This document shows positions 37,544 to 47,472 of a stretch of DNA of 64,000 bases, piece by piece. The translations under genes and the position numbers were made by a program. Position 1 is the first letter of the stretch. The number at the start of each line of letters is the position of its first letter. This stretch comes from an uncultured Aurantimonas sp. (GTDB lineage: Bacteria; Pseudomonadota; Alphaproteobacteria; Rhizobiales; Rhizobiaceae). Location: the NCBI GenBank assembly GCA_947488615.1, contig CANKZU010000002.1, forward strand, positions 310,001 through 374,000, read 5' to 3'. The notes under the pieces were generated by a model that made no database searches, had not been told where the DNA came from, and saw only the letters and a program-made list of their open reading frames with translations.

Positions 37544-38740
37544 TCAGGCCTTGAGAATCTCGACGCCGGGCAGCGGCTTGCCCTCCATCCATTCCAGAAA
37601 TGCCCCGCCGGCGGTGGAGACATAGGTGAAATCGTCGGCGACGCCCGCCTGGTTGAGCGCGGCGACCGTATCGCCTCCGCCGGCGACGGATGTCAGCTGG
37701 CCGGCCTTGGTCCGTTCCGCCGCATGGCGTGCGGCGGCCATTGTCGCCGTGTCGAAAGGGGGAAGCTCGAAGGCGCCGAGCGGACCGTTCCAGACCAGCG
37801 TCTTGGCCTTGTCGAGCCAGGCGCTGACCACCTGGACCGTCTCGGGCCCGGCGTCGAGGATCATCGCGTCGTCCGGGACCGCATCGACCGGGACGACCTC
37901 ACTGTCCGCGCCCGCCTTGAACTCGCGGGCGACGACGGCATCGACGGGGAGCACGATCTCGCAGCCGGCGTCTTTCGCCGTCGCCATGATCGCCCGGGCG
38001 GTGTCTGCCAGATCATGCTCGCACAGGGATTTTCCCACCGATTTGTCTTGCGCGGCGAGGAAGGTGTTGGCCATGCCGCCGCCGATGACCAGCGCGTCGA
38101 CCCGTTTGACGAGGTTCGAGAGGAGGTCGATCTTGGTGGACACCTTGGCGCCGCCGACGACGGCGACGACCGGTCGGGCGGGATCGCCAAGGCCTTGTTC
38201 CAGTGCTTCCAGTTCCGCCTGCATGGTGCGGCCGGCATAGGACGGCAGATGCCGGGCGAGGCCCTCGGTCGAGGCGTGGGCGCGATGGGCGGCGGAAAAG
38301 GCGTCGTTGACGAAGATATCGCCGAGCGAGGCGAGGCGGCTGACGAAGTCCTCGTCATTGGCTTCCTCGCCCGCGTGAAAACGGGTGTTTTCCATGAGCA
38401 CGACGTCGCCGTCCTTGAGCCCGGCGACGATGCCGGCCGCGATGGGGCCGACGCAATCGTCGGAAAAGCCGACCGGCATGCCGAGCATCTCCGACAGGAC
38501 CGACGCCAGCGGCGCCAGCGACATGTCGGGATTCGGCTTGCCCTTCGGCCGGCCGAAATGAGCCAGCAGGATGACCCGGCCGCCCTTGTCGGAAATCTCG
38601 CGGATGGACGGCAGAATCCGCTCGATCCGGGTACGGTCGGAAACCTTGCCGTCCTGCATCGGCACGTTGAGGTCGACCCTGAGAAGGACGCGCTTGCCGG
38701 CGACGGTGACGTCGTCGAGCGTTTTGAACTGGGTGGTCAT
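37544..38740 (-). CDS. pgk: Phosphoglycerate kinase
   Basis: The 398-residue glycolytic/gluconeogenic enzyme moves phosphate between 1,3-bisphosphoglycerate and ADP. Typical motifs are [56 protein letters not shown] and [19 protein letters not shown] 38740 fits family length; the frame stays open to 38872. It follows gap on the same strand, 74 bases away, as the last gene of tkt-gap-pgk. Confidence 0.97.
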   Translation of the reverse strand: MTTQFKTLDDVTVAGKRVLLRVDLNVPMQDGKVSDRTRIERILPSIREISDKGGRVILLAHFGRPKGKPNPDMSLAPLASVLSEMLGMPVGFSDDCVGPIAAGIVAGLKDGDVVLMENTRFHAGEEANDEDFVSRLASLGDIFVNDAFSAAHRAHASTEGLARHLPSYAGRTMQAELEALEQGLGDPARPVVAVVGGAKVSTKIDLLSNLVKRVDALVIGGGMANTFLAAQDKSVGKSLCEHDLADTARAIMATAKDAGCEIVLPVDAVVAREFKAGADSEVVPVDAVPDDAMILDAGPETVQVVSAWLDKAKTLVWNGPLGAFELPPFDTATMAAARHAAERTKAGQLTSVAGGGDTVAALNQAGVADDFTYVSTAGGAFLEWMEGKPLPGVEILKA

Positions 38741-38814
38741 CGGCTTCCTCCACAATATCGCCGAGCGACGGGGGCATTCGCGCTTCCCTCGCTTCAATCG
38801 GAAAAAGCGATCGC

Positions 38815-39825
38815 TTATCCCGCCTTGGCGAGTGCGACGGCGGTGTCCGACATGCGGTTGGAGAAGCCCCATTCGTTGTCGTACCAGGACAGGATGCGCA
38901 CGAAGGTGCCGTCCAGGACCTTGGTCTGGTCCATGTGGAAGACCGAGGAGTGGCTGTCGTGGTTGAAGTCGATGGAGACCAGCGACTCGTCGGTGTAGCC
39001 GAGAATGCCCTTCAGCTTGCCGTCGGCGGCCGTCTTGATCGCCGCGTTGATTTCCTCGATCGAGGTCTCGCGCTTGGCGATGAAGTTGAGGTCGACGACG
39101 GAGACATTCGGCGTCGGCACGCGGATGGCGACGCCGTCGAGCTTGCCGTTCAGCTCCGGCAGCACCAGGCCGACGGCCTTGGCGGCGCCGGTTGAGGTCG
39201 GGATCATCGACATGGCGGCGGCGCGGCCGCGATAGAGATCCTTGTGCATCGTGTCCAGCGTCGGCTGGTCGCCGGTGTAGGAGTGGATCGTCGTCATGAA
39301 GCCCTTTTCGATGCCGACGAGCTCATTCAGGACGTAGGCGACGGGCGACAGGCAGTTGGTGGTGCACGATGCGTTGGAGACGACCAGATCGTCCTTGGTC
39401 AGTGTGTCGTGGTTGACGCCGTACACGATGGTCTTATCGGCGCCGGCCGCCGGGGCGGAGACGAGCACCCGCTTGGCGCCGGCTTCCAGATGCAGGGACG
39501 CCTTGTCCTTGGCGGTGAAGATGCCGGTGCATTCCATGGCGACGTCGACGCCGAGGTCGCCCCAGGGCAGGTCCTTGGGATCGCGGATCGCGGTGACCCT
39601 GATCGGCTTGCCGCCATCGATACTAATGGTGTCGCCGTCAACGGTGACCTTGGCGGGGAAACGGCCATGCACCGAATCGTAGCGCAGCAGATGGGCGTTG
39701 GTCTCGACGGGACCCAGGTCGTTGATGCCGACCACCTCGATGTCGGTCCGTCCGGATTCGACGATCGCCCGCAACACATTGCGGCCGATGCGGCCGAAGC
39801 CATTGATTGCAACGCGAACTGTCAT
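38815..39825 (-). CDS. gap: Glyceraldehyde-3-phosphate dehydrogenase, type I
   Basis: The 336-residue enzyme oxidises glyceraldehyde 3-phosphate with NAD. The N-terminal Rossmann motif is [15 protein letters not shown] with Asp in GINDLGP, favouring NAD; the active Cys is in [15 protein letters not shown] (about 154) and the C-terminal [13 protein letters not shown] is standard. ATG 39825 follows an AAGGAGA-type sequence. Upstream lie a palindromic repeat and the tkt gene. Confidence 0.97.
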   Translation of the reverse strand: MTVRVAINGFGRIGRNVLRAIVESGRTDIEVVGINDLGPVETNAHLLRYDSVHGRFPAKVTVDGDTISIDGGKPIRVTAIRDPKDLPWGDLGVDVAMECTGIFTAKDKASLHLEAGAKRVLVSAPAAGADKTIVYGVNHDTLTKDDLVVSNASCTTNCLSPVAYVLNELVGIEKGFMTTIHSYTGDQPTLDTMHKDLYRGRAAAMSMIPTSTGAAKAVGLVLPELNGKLDGVAIRVPTPNVSVVDLNFIAKRETSIEEINAAIKTAADGKLKGILGYTDESLVSIDFNHDSHSSVFHMDQTKVLDGTFVRILSWYDNEWGFSNRMSDTAVALAKAG

Positions 39826-39982
39826 TGATCCGTCTCCTTCGATGGCGCGCCCTGCCGGCAAACGTCGCGGGGGCGTCGCGGTCGCCTTGGGCTGTACAGA
39901 AGCCGGCGGTCCGGATCAATATTCGGCCCGGTCAGCTTTTTTATGTGGGCGCTGATTTTCGATGCCGTGACGGCGTTGCGCG

Positions 39983-40089
39983 TTAAAGCATCGGACCAAA
40001 AAGTGGAATCCGATTTTTGGCTCATTGCGATGCTCAATCAAAGTGTTAGAGCGTCCTTTGTGCCTCCGAATGGACGCACGGCGCTCTAA
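39983..40089 (-). repeat. Intergenic mosaic of palindromes (dispersed repeat type)
   Basis: Between gap and tkt are nested dyads: ATCGGACCA with TGG-AA-TCCGAT, the outer AGCATCG with CGATGCT, and a second hairpin from TTAGAGCG to CGCTCTAA (40047-40089) that includes GTGC and GCAC. This composition resembles intergenic repeats common in Rhizobiales chromosomes. The second hairpin contains the tkt stop codon and could stabilise the tkt end or limit read-through into gap. Only one copy is visible in this window. Confidence 0.6.
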
Positions 40090-42107
40090 TGCGCGCCGTC
40101 GTCTTCCTCCTCCGGAGCCTGGGACTCCCGGCGCGCCTCGATGGCGGCGACCACGGCACCCGCGGTGATGCCGAAATGCTCATAGAGATCGGCGGCGTGG
40201 CCGCTGGCGCCGAAACCGGTCATGCCGATGAAGATTCCGTCGCGGCCGATGAAGCGGTCCCAAGCCTGGCGGATTCCTGCCTCGATCGCGACATTGACGG
40301 TACCGTGGTCGAGGATCGCTGCTTGGTATTCCGGGCTTTGCTGCTCGAACAGTTCGAAACATGGCACCGAAACGACCCGGGTATGCACGCCGTCCCGCTC
40401 GAGCCGCCCGCGCGCCTCCATGGCGATCTGAACCTCCGATCCGGTGGCGTAGATCGTCACCTCCGCCTCGCCCGAGGCCGGGCTGATCTCGTAGGCGCCG
40501 CGCGCGCTGCGGTTCTCGTCGTGCTTGTCGAGCCGCAAGGCCGGCAGATCCTGGCGACTGAGGGCCAGCACCGAGGGCGCGTGGCGCGATTCCAGCGCGA
40601 GCTGCCAGCATTCCACCGTCTCGACGGCGTCGGCCGGGCGGAATACCTGCATCACCGGCATCGCCCTCAGCGCGGCGAGATGCTCGACCGGCTGGTGCGT
40701 CGGCCCGTCCTCGCCGAGGCCGATCGAATCATGCGTCATCACATAGATGACGCGCTGGCCCATCAGCGCCGACAGGCGCATCGCGCCGCGGCAATAGTCG
40801 GAGAACACCAGGAACGTGCCCGAATAGGGGATGACGCCGCCATGCAGGGCCAGGCCGTTCATCGCCGCAGCCATGGCGTGCTCGCGAATGCCGTAATGGA
40901 CGAAGCGGCCGGAATAGTCGCCGGGGACGATGGCGGCGGTCTGGCTGGTGCGGGTGTTGTTGGAGCCGGTCAGGTCGGCCGAGCCGCCGATCGTCTCCGT
41001 CACCACGCCGTTGATGATCTCGAGCGCCATTTCCGAGGCCTTGCGGGTGGCGACCGTGGGGCGTTCCTCGTTCAGCGCGCGCTTGTAGCGCTGCATGGTC
41101 TGGACGAAGCCGCTCGGCAGATCGCCGCGCATCCGCCGCTCGAAATCGCCGCGGATTTCGGCGTCGATCTCGGCAAAGCGTTTCTGCCATTCCTTGCGGC
41201 GGGTGCTGGAGCGCAGTCCGGCGATACGCCACTGGTCGCGGATCTCGGCTGGAACCTCGAATGGCTCATGCTCCCAGCCGAGCGCCTCGCGGGTCGCGGC
41301 GAGTTCCTTCGATCCAAGAGCCGATCCATGCACCTTGGCAGTGCCCGCCTTGGTCGGCGCGCCATAGCCGATCGTGGTCTTGCAGGCGACGAGGGTCGGC
41401 CGGTCGCTCGCCTTGGCCGCCTCGATCGCCTCGGCGATCGCCTCCGGGTCATGACCGTCGCAGCGAACCGTATTCCAGCCACTCGCCGCGAACCGGGCCG
41501 CCTGATCGGTCGAATCGGCCAGCGCGACCTCGCCGTCGATGGTGATGCCATTGTCGTCCCACAGGACGATGAGCCTGTTCAGCTTGAGATGGCCGGCGAG
41601 CGTGAGCGCTTCCTGGCTGATCCCCTCCATCAGGCAGCCATCGCCCGCGAGCACGTAGGTATAGTGGTCGACGATCCCGTCGCCGTAGCGCGCGTTCAGG
41701 ACGCGCTCGGCGAGCGCCATGCCGACGGCGTTGCCGAGACCCTGGCCGAGCGGTCCGGTCGTGGTCTCGATCCCGGCCGCATGGCCGAATTCGGGGTGTC
41801 CCGCGGTCTTGGCGCCGAGCTGGCGGAAGTTCTTGATCTGATCGATGTCGATGTCGTCGTATCCGAGCAGATACAGGAGGCTGTAGAGCAGCATCGAGCC
41901 ATGCCCGGCCGACAGCACGAAACGGTCGCGATCCGCCCACTCGGGATCGCGCGGATCGAACGTCAGGAAGCGGGTGAACAACACCGTGGCAATGTCGGCG
42001 GCGCCCATGGGAAGGCCCGGATGACCCGACCCGGCCGCCTCGACGGCATCGGCCGACAGGAACCGGATGGCGTTGGCCATCTGGCGATGCTGGTCGGGTG
42101 TTGTCAT
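40086..42107 (-). CDS. tkt: Transketolase
   Basis: The 673-residue thiamine-diphosphate enzyme moves two-carbon units in the pentose phosphate pathway. Motifs: [21 protein letters not shown] near the start (in part), the cofactor site [14 protein letters not shown] with [16 protein letters not shown], and the pyrimidine-domain [23 protein letters not shown] 42107 with GGAG upstream matches the family start; the open frame extends to 42158. First gene of the tkt-gap-pgk set, divergent from the DUF4164-zapA pair. Confidence 0.96.
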   Translation of the reverse strand: MTTPDQHRQMANAIRFLSADAVEAAGSGHPGLPMGAADIATVLFTRFLTFDPRDPEWADRDRFVLSAGHGSMLLYSLLYLLGYDDIDIDQIKNFRQLGAKTAGHPEFGHAAGIETTTGPLGQGLGNAVGMALAERVLNARYGDGIVDHYTYVLAGDGCLMEGISQEALTLAGHLKLNRLIVLWDDNGITIDGEVALADSTDQAARFAASGWNTVRCDGHDPEAIAEAIEAAKASDRPTLVACKTTIGYGAPTKAGTAKVHGSALGSKELAATREALGWEHEPFEVPAEIRDQWRIAGLRSSTRRKEWQKRFAEIDAEIRGDFERRMRGDLPSGFVQTMQRYKRALNEERPTVATRKASEMALEIINGVVTETIGGSADLTGSNNTRTSQTAAIVPGDYSGRFVHYGIREHAMAAAMNGLALHGGVIPYSGTFLVFSDYCRGAMRLSALMGQRVIYVMTHDSIGLGEDGPTHQPVEHLAALRAMPVMQVFRPADAVETVECWQLALESRHAPSVLALSRQDLPALRLDKHDENRSARGAYEISPASGEAEVTIYATGSEVQIAMEARGRLERDGVHTRVVSVPCFELFEQQSPEYQAAILDHGTVNVAIEAGIRQAWDRFIGRDGIFIGMTGFGASGHAADLYEHFGITAGAVVAAIEARRESQAPEEEDDGAH

Positions 42108-42343
42108 CAAGGCGCTCCGATTGACGGCCTCACGGCCATGACGCGCGGCAGTCATCACATGGCTATGCTACTGTCAACAAACGAAGACCGCATCGCGACG
42201 TGACGGATCGAGACGATCGCGCCACCGCGGCGCTTTTCATGGCCAGCCCGAGACGCTAGACCATGAAAGGCCATGCGCGCATTCGCGGACGGCATGTGTC
42301 GGATCGGGCTTTGCCCGCAGGTTGGTGTCAGGGGGACGACGCG

Positions 42344-42622
42344 ATGTCGTCGGAAGATCCGTTCGAGGCGGCGCGCTTGCGCCTTCGGACCGCGATCGAG
42401 CGGCTGGAACACGCCATCGAGGAGCGGGAGGAGCGGGAATCGGTCCTGCGGGGCGGCGAAGCCGAGATTCAGCGCATGACGGCCGATCGCGGTCGGCTGG
42501 CGCGCGAACTCGACGCGGCGCTGGCGCGGGGCGAACGACTCGATCGCGCCAACCGTGAGGTCTCGCAGCGTCTTGTCGACGCGATGGAACGGGTTCGCGG
42601 CGTGCTCGCACGCCACAAGTAG
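42344..42622 (+). CDS. DUF4164 family coiled-coil protein
   Basis: The 92-residue protein is nearly all one amphipathic helix (LRLRTAIERLEHAIEEREER, then LARELDAALARGERLDRANREV), as in DUF4164. It commonly precedes zapA in this bacterial group, so a link with cell division is possible but unproven. GGGGGAC lies before the ATG, and the zapA start is 21 bases past its stop. Confidence 0.85.
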   Translation: MSSEDPFEAARLRLRTAIERLEHAIEEREERESVLRGGEAEIQRMTADRGRLARELDAALARGERLDRANREVSQRLVDAMERVRGVLARHK

Positions 42623-42642
42623 GGACAGCGGAGAGAGGTCGA

Positions 42643-43002
42643 ATGCCCCAGATCGTCGTCACCATCGACGAAAAGACTTATCGCATGGCCTGCGGCGAGG
42701 GGGAGGAGGCTCACCTGACCGCGCTCGCGGCGGAGGTCGATGGCCGGATCGTCGAGCTCAGGAAGAGTTTCGGACAGATCGGCGATCTCCGTCTGATGGT
42801 CATGGCGGCCATCATGGGCTCGGACGAATTGTTCGAGGCTCGGCAGCGAATTAGCGAGCTTGAGAGCGAAATCGCCGAACATTCCGCCCGCTCCGACGAA
42901 TTCGAAGGTGCGCGCCACGAGGAGCGCACCCGTTTTATCGATAGCCTTAATGAGACGGCGGAAGCGCTGGAGCGGTTTGGCGCACGGCTTGAGGAGCGCT
43001 AG
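42643..43002 (+). CDS. zapA: Cell division protein ZapA
   Basis: The 119-residue protein binds FtsZ and bundles its filaments at the division site. It has the globular N-terminus (VVTIDEKTYRMACGEGEEAHLTALA, in part) and the long C-terminal coiled coil (ELFEARQRISELESEIAEH). GGAGAGAGG precedes the ATG. It is cotranscribed with the DUF4164 gene. Confidence 0.92.
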   Translation: MPQIVVTIDEKTYRMACGEGEEAHLTALAAEVDGRIVELRKSFGQIGDLRLMVMAAIMGSDELFEARQRISELESEIAEHSARSDEFEGARHEERTRFIDSLNETAEALERFGARLEER

Positions 43003-43031
43003 GCCAAAGGCTACGGGGCGGCGACGCAGTG

Positions 43032-43049
43032 CCGCAGCTATCGCTGCGG
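43032..43049 (+). terminator. Possible terminator stem-loop after zapA
   Basis: CCGCAGC pairs perfectly with GCTGCGG around TATC, 30 bases past the zapA stop. The following T-content (GTCTCGACCGTTGTTG) is poor, so termination is uncertain. Confidence 0.45.
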
Positions 43050-43094
43050 GTCTCGACCGTTGTTGCGGCGCGTTGTCACTCTAGTTCCGCTACC

Positions 43095-44015
43095 ATGAGC
43101 AACGTCCAACCTCCTGCGTCAATCCCTGCCGTCCGCCGGAAAAACTGCTTCCGGCCTGCCGTTGTGGCCTCACTGGTGGGACCGCTCGCCGCGTTTTTGC
43201 TTTCCGGCTGCGCGGCGATGCTCAATGCCGCGACCAGCGGCAATGGCTACAGCGTTGTCGACGATATTCGCTATATGCCCGGCGACCGTGGCACCTATGA
43301 CCTCTACATCCCGGCGACGGTTACGCCGGACACGCCGCTCGTCGTTTTCGTGTATGGCGGCAGCTGGGATTCGGGATCGAAGGACCTCTATCTGTTTGTC
43401 GGCCAGTCGCTGGCAAGCGAGGGCGTCATCGTCGCCATCCCCGACTATCGCCACTATCCGGAGGTGCGATTCCCCGACTTCATCGAGGACGCCGCCAAGG
43501 CGACGGGGCGAATCGCCAGGACCGTACGCGGCGGCGCCTACGCCATGCCGGGCGGTTCGCACCCGTTGTTCCTGATGGGGCATTCGGCGGGTGCCGAGAT
43601 CGCCGGCCTGTTGGCGACGGACGAGACCTGGCTGGCAAAGGAAAGCCTATCCTCGCAAAGCCTCGCGGGCTTTATCGGCCTTGCCGGTCCGTATGATTTT
43701 CTGCCGCTGACCGAGGAGCGCTACAAGCTGATCTTCCCGCAGGAGCAGCGCGCCGCGAGCCAGCCGATCAACTTCGTCGACGGCGGTGAGCCGCCGATGC
43801 TGTTGATCGCCGGCGCCGACGATACGACGGTCGACCCGAAGAACACCCGCTCGCTGGCCGCGAAAATGCGCGCGTCGGGCGGTTCGGTGACCGCAACAAT
43901 CTATCCGGACGTCGATCATTTGGGGGCGATCACGGCTTTCGCGACAGCTATTCCGCTCAATGATACCGCGATCCGCGACGCGACGCTGGACTTCATCCGG
44001 AAGAACGCGCGGTGA
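43095..44015 (+). CDS. Alpha/beta hydrolase lipoprotein
   Basis: The 306-residue protein has a lipoprotein signal ending in the lipobox LLSGC (about residue 35) and an alpha/beta-hydrolase fold: VVFVYGGSWDSG (an HGG-like oxyanion region with Tyr for His), the nucleophile elbow MGHSAGAEIAG, Asp in AGADDTTVD and His in YPDVDHLGA. It resembles membrane-bound esterases of the BD-FAE/carboxylesterase group. ATG 43095 is taken because the preceding in-frame codons do not form a signal. The next gene overlaps its stop. Confidence 0.88.
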   Translation: MSNVQPPASIPAVRRKNCFRPAVVASLVGPLAAFLLSGCAAMLNAATSGNGYSVVDDIRYMPGDRGTYDLYIPATVTPDTPLVVFVYGGSWDSGSKDLYLFVGQSLASEGVIVAIPDYRHYPEVRFPDFIEDAAKATGRIARTVRGGAYAMPGGSHPLFLMGHSAGAEIAGLLATDETWLAKESLSSQSLAGFIGLAGPYDFLPLTEERYKLIFPQEQRAASQPINFVDGGEPPMLLIAGADDTTVDPKNTRSLAAKMRASGGSVTATIYPDVDHLGAITAFATAIPLNDTAIRDATLDFIRKNAR

Positions 44016-44701
44016 GCGCGCTGGCGAACTACGGCCCCCGGCAACTTCCGGGGGTCACGCTTATCGAAGGCCGCCTCGTCAGGGTGGAGCCGATCGTCGA
44101 CGATCGTCACTTCGACGCGCTGTTCGCCGCTTTCGCGCAGGATGGTGAGGGTAGGATTTTCGATCATCTGCCCTACGGGCCATTTGCCGACCAAGCCGCG
44201 TTCCGCCGTTGGGCCGAAGCGACCTATCTTGCCGACAACATCCGGTTTCACGCGATTTTGCCGTCGGCCACAGGCCGCGCGGAAGGAGTTGCCGCGCTGA
44301 TGCGCACGGATACGGCGAACGGCGTGACCGAAATCGGGCATATCTGTCTAGCGCCGTCGCTGCAGCGCAGCCGCGCGGCGAGCGAAGCGTTCTATCTGAT
44401 CATGAACCGGGTGTTCGACGAACTAGGCTACCGTCGCCTCGAATGGAAGTGCAACGATCGCAACCAGTCTTCAAAGCGGGCTGCCGAGCGTTTGGGGTTC
44501 GTTTATGAAGGGCTGTTTCGCCAGCACATGATCGTCAAGGGTCGCAATCGCGATACCGCGTGGTATGCGATCATCGACTGCGACTGGCCGGTGGTCAAAG
44601 CCGGCTTCGAGGCCTGGCTGGCGCCAGCTAACTTCGATGCCGAGGGACGCCAGCAGCGCGCACTGGCGGAGATGCGAGAGGGCCTCGCGGCCCTGCAATA
44701 A
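44012..44701 (+). CDS. GNAT family N-acetyltransferase (RimJ/RimL-like)
   Basis: The 229-residue protein has the acetyl-CoA fold of the RimJ/RimL type: GRLVRVEPI, EIGHICLAPSLQRSRAASEAF and the Q/RxxGxG-equivalent region, then YRRLEWKCNDRNQSSKRAAERLGF (in part) and YEGLFRQHMIVKGRNRDTAWYAI. The start is GTG 44012, overlapping the hydrolase stop by four bases, so translation is coupled. The substrate is unknown. Confidence 0.9.
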   Translation: MSALANYGPRQLPGVTLIEGRLVRVEPIVDDRHFDALFAAFAQDGEGRIFDHLPYGPFADQAAFRRWAEATYLADNIRFHAILPSATGRAEGVAALMRTDTANGVTEIGHICLAPSLQRSRAASEAFYLIMNRVFDELGYRRLEWKCNDRNQSSKRAAERLGFVYEGLFRQHMIVKGRNRDTAWYAIIDCDWPVVKAGFEAWLAPANFDAEGRQQRALAEMREGLAALQ

Positions 44702-44710
44702 CGCGAGGCG

Positions 44711-44742
44711 GTGATTACCCCCGCGCGGGCACGATCGTCACC
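44711..44742. repeat. 32-bp direct repeat, copy 1
   Basis: Identical to 44775-44806, which is the 3' end of the Inh-like gene. Read on the minus strand this copy still encodes RVTIVPARG and a stop, so it appears to be a remnant of a duplicated gene end. Confidence 0.9.
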
Positions 44743-44774
44743 CGGAGCGCCTCCTTGCCGTCATCGCTCAATGG

Positions 44775-44806
44775 GTGATTACCCCCGCGCGGGCACGATC
44801 GTCACC
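44775..44806. repeat. 32-bp direct repeat, copy 2
   Basis: Overlaps the last codons and stop of the Inh-like gene at 44779-45222; identical to 44711-44742, with 64 bp between repeat starts. Confidence 0.9.
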
Positions 44807-45222
44807 AGGGCGTCGGACGGATAGATCGATTCGAACAACACCCCATCGCCCGGCATGAAGCGCATCAGAGTCCGACCTTCGCTGTCGGCCATCTCAAGCG
44901 TCCCATCGCGCGACGAGCGCCATTGCGACACGCTCTGCAGGGTGGGCGAGCCGGCGCAGTCGGGACCGACCGGTGCGTTGGCATAGCCGGCCTCGAGGTT
45001 CGGGCTCGCCGCAATCCTGCAGGTCGCGCCGCTGCGCAGGTCGATCAGACGCACAGCGTTCACGCGGGGTGTGTCAGCCACGGCGGTCGACATCGTTACC
45101 GTGGCCCCGAGCTTGGTCACGCCAGCAACCGGCTCCGTCGCCGTGACCGGCGCGCCCTGCAGGCCGGAAACGAGGACGGAAGCGGCAATACCAGCGCCAA
45201 AGGCCGTCGCGGCAAAGTTCAT
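44779..45222 (-). CDS. Exported protein similar to AprI/Inh protease inhibitors
   Basis: The 147-residue protein has a signal peptide (FAATAFGAGIAASVLVSGLQ) and a C-terminal beta-barrel-like part of about 95 residues: IDLRSGATCRIAA, a second Cys in GPDCAGS, SVSQWRSSRDGTLEMADSEG and LMRFMPGDGVLFES. The two Cys, the Trp and the strand pattern resemble the AprI/Inh family of small periplasmic metalloprotease inhibitors. No metalloprotease gene is nearby, so this remains a family-level guess. A partial copy of its 3' end follows it. Confidence 0.6.
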   Translation of the reverse strand: MNFAATAFGAGIAASVLVSGLQGAPVTATEPVAGVTKLGATVTMSTAVADTPRVNAVRLIDLRSGATCRIAASPNLEAGYANAPVGPDCAGSPTLQSVSQWRSSRDGTLEMADSEGRTLMRFMPGDGVLFESIYPSDALVTIVPARG

Positions 45223-45244
45223 ATCGGTTCCCTCACAAAATAGT

Positions 45245-45284
45245 CTGGGACCAATATGCTCCCAGGAACCTTAAGCGAAGGTTG
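45245..45284 (-). terminator. Tandem stem-loops after the 2-hydroxyacid dehydrogenase gene
   Basis: On the minus strand AACCTT-CGCTT-AAGGTT is followed by CTGGGA, a nine-base loop and TCCCAG, then ACTATTTTG. The second hairpin with its short T-run could end the LacI-dehydrogenase transcript ahead of the Inh-like gene. Confidence 0.45.
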
Positions 45285-45312
45285 ACGCGGAGTGCGGCCG
45301 TTAGAGAAGCGT

Positions 45313-46296
45313 TCAGTTCTGGCGCGGGACGATGCCCGCTTTCACCGATTCCGCCACCGGCGACACCGGCGTCTGGCCCTGGAACCAATGGGTCAGATTG
45401 CGGATGACGAGAGCGCCCATCGCACCCCGCGTGTGCCGCGACGCCGACCCGACATGCGGCAGCAACACGGTATTGGGCAGTGCGATCAGCCGGGCGGGCA
45501 CGTGCGGCTCGTTTTCGAAGACATCGAGGCCGGCGGCACGGATCGTACCGTTTTCCAGGGCCTCGATCAGCGCCGGCTCGTCGATGGTGGTGCCCCGGCC
45601 GATATTGACGACGACGCCGTCGGGCCCGAGCGCCTTCAAAACATTGGCGTCGACGGCGCGTTCGGTGGCCGCGCCGCCGGGTGCCGCGATGATCAGCGTA
45701 TCGACCGAGCTGGCGAGGCCTTCCAGGCTCGCATGGTAGCGATAGGTGACATCGGTCCGCTCCGAACGGTTGTGATATTCGATCGGCACGCCGAAGGCTT
45801 CGAGGCGCCGGGCGATGGCCAGGCCGATGCGTCCGAGGCCCATGATGCCGGCGGTGCGCCCGCGCAACGTCATCGGGGTCAGCGGGTAATTGCCCTTGCT
45901 CTCCCACCGACCCTCGCGCAGGTGCTTTTCCGCCGCGTAGAATTCGCGCACCGTCATCAGGAGAATGGCGAGTGTGGTGTCGGCGACCTCGTCGGTCAGG
46001 ACGTCGGGGGTGTTGGTGACCATGACGCCCTTGGATGTCGCGTGCTTCACATCGACGCCGTCGTAGCCGACGCCGAAATTGGCGATAATCTCGAGATTGG
46101 GCAGCGCATCCATCATGGCGGCCGGCACCGCCCCCATCAGCGCGATCCCGCGCACGGCGTCGCGGCGGTCCTGGCTCAACTTCGACACATCGCGATCGGG
46201 AACATGCTCGACATCGAAGGTCGTCTTCAGCGTATCGAGCGTATCGGGGTTCAGCTTGCCGGGGACGAGAATGGTCACCGAGGATAGGTCGGACAT
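45313..46296 (-). CDS. D-isomer-specific 2-hydroxyacid dehydrogenase
   Basis: The 327-residue enzyme belongs to the glyoxylate/hydroxypyruvate reductase-like group. It shows the substrate part NFGVGYDGVDVKHA, the NAD(P) motif AGIMGLGRIGLAIARRLEAFG with the following YHNRSER (Arg after the strand hints at NADPH), VNIGRGTTIDEPALIEAL, and catalytic Glu/His in DVFENEPHVP and LLPHVGSAS. AAGGGAG precedes the ATG. The LacI regulator lies 44 bases upstream on the same strand and probably controls it. Confidence 0.92.
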   Translation of the reverse strand: MSDLSSVTILVPGKLNPDTLDTLKTTFDVEHVPDRDVSKLSQDRRDAVRGIALMGAVPAAMMDALPNLEIIANFGVGYDGVDVKHATSKGVMVTNTPDVLTDEVADTTLAILLMTVREFYAAEKHLREGRWESKGNYPLTPMTLRGRTAGIMGLGRIGLAIARRLEAFGVPIEYHNRSERTDVTYRYHASLEGLASSVDTLIIAAPGGAATERAVDANVLKALGPDGVVVNIGRGTTIDEPALIEALENGTIRAAGLDVFENEPHVPARLIALPNTVLLPHVGSASRHTRGAMGALVIRNLTHWFQGQTPVSPVAESVKAGIVPRQN

Positions 46297-46340
46297 GAGG
46301 GCTCCCTTGGAAAAAGTGTGGATTGAAGCATTGCGCGGGG

Positions 46341-47360
46341 TCAGTCCGGCCAGGCGAATTCGCTGGACTGTCGGATTTTGAGTTCCGGGGTGATGAGAAT
46401 GGTCTCCTCGTTCGCCGGCAGGCCCTGGAGGCGGTCGAGAAGGGCGCCCGCCGCCCGCCGCCCGACTTCGCTCTGGCCGTTCGCGACGGTGGTCAGCGCG
46501 GGCGTCGCGATCGCCGCCTCGTCGATGTCGTCATAGCCGATCACCGCGATGTCGACGCCCGGCCGAAGTCCCGCGCGCGACAATCCGTACATGACGCCGA
46601 GAGCGACGAGATCGGAAAAGCAGACGATCGCGGTGGGCCGGCTCTCGATGGCGAGAAAAGCGGACACGGCATCGAAGCCGGAATGGCGGTCACGCGGACC
46701 CTTGATGCGCCATTCGTCGCGGAATTCGATGCCGCCGCGCTTCAGGGCCGCCAGATAGCCGGCCTCCCGGTCGCGCCCGGTCGAGGTCATCGCCGTGCCG
46801 CCGATCATCGCGATCGAGCGGTGGCCGCGCCCGATCAGATGGTCGACGGCGAGCCCCATGCCGTAGGAATCGTCCCCGCGAAAGCCGCAGACGCCGGAGC
46901 CCTCGATCGTGCGGGCGATCAGCGTCACGGGCAATTCGTTTTCCTCTGCAAGGTGGATGTCGCTGGCCGGGGTGCCGATGGCCGGGGATAGGATCAGCCC
47001 GTCGGCACCCAGTTGCAGCATCGTATCGACGAAGGAGCGCTGCTTGGCCAGTTCGTCGTGATGGTTGCACAGAATGAAGGTCTGGCGACGCCGGTCGAGC
47101 TCATCCTCGACCGATTTAAGAATCTCGCCGAAGAACGGATTCATGATGTCGTGGACGCAGACTCCGAGAATGCCGGATTTCGACGTCCGCAGCGAGGCCG
47201 CGCGCCGGTTGTAGATGTAGCCGAGATCGCGCGCCGCATGCTTGATGCGCTCGCGCGTAACCTCCGCGACCAAAGGGCTGTCGCGCAGGGCCAGCGATAC
47301 GGTCGCGGTCGAAAGACCCAGCGAATCCGCGATCGTCGACAGTTTGACCTTCTGCGCCAC
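46341..47360 (-). CDS. LacI-family transcriptional regulator
   Basis: The 339-residue regulator has the LacI helix-turn-helix (KLSTIADSLGLSTATVSLALRDS), the hinge YIYNRRAASLRTSKSGILGV, and a periplasmic-binding-protein-like sensor domain with IGYDDIDEAAIATPALTTVANGQSEVG. The start is GTG 47360. It probably governs the 2-hydroxyacid dehydrogenase gene downstream; the inducer is unknown, and no clear operator palindrome was seen upstream. Confidence 0.92.
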   Translation of the reverse strand: MAQKVKLSTIADSLGLSTATVSLALRDSPLVAEVTRERIKHAARDLGYIYNRRAASLRTSKSGILGVCVHDIMNPFFGEILKSVEDELDRRRQTFILCNHHDELAKQRSFVDTMLQLGADGLILSPAIGTPASDIHLAEENELPVTLIARTIEGSGVCGFRGDDSYGMGLAVDHLIGRGHRSIAMIGGTAMTSTGRDREAGYLAALKRGGIEFRDEWRIKGPRDRHSGFDAVSAFLAIESRPTAIVCFSDLVALGVMYGLSRAGLRPGVDIAVIGYDDIDEAAIATPALTTVANGQSEVGRRAAGALLDRLQGLPANEETILITPELKIRQSSEFAWPD

Positions 47361-47472
47361 CTAGGATCGTTCCCCCCGTTTCCACTGATGCCGCGTCGAT
47401 CTATGGCAAACACTGGCGGTCGCGCAAAGCCCTGTCGGTGCGTTCGCCGCAAGGAACGCTGCGGGCATCGGC

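Noticed and set aside
43003..43094. Possible 6S RNA downstream of zapA
   Set aside because: The gap is only about 90 bases before the lipoprotein gene, too short for a 6S RNA, and holds only one small hairpin.
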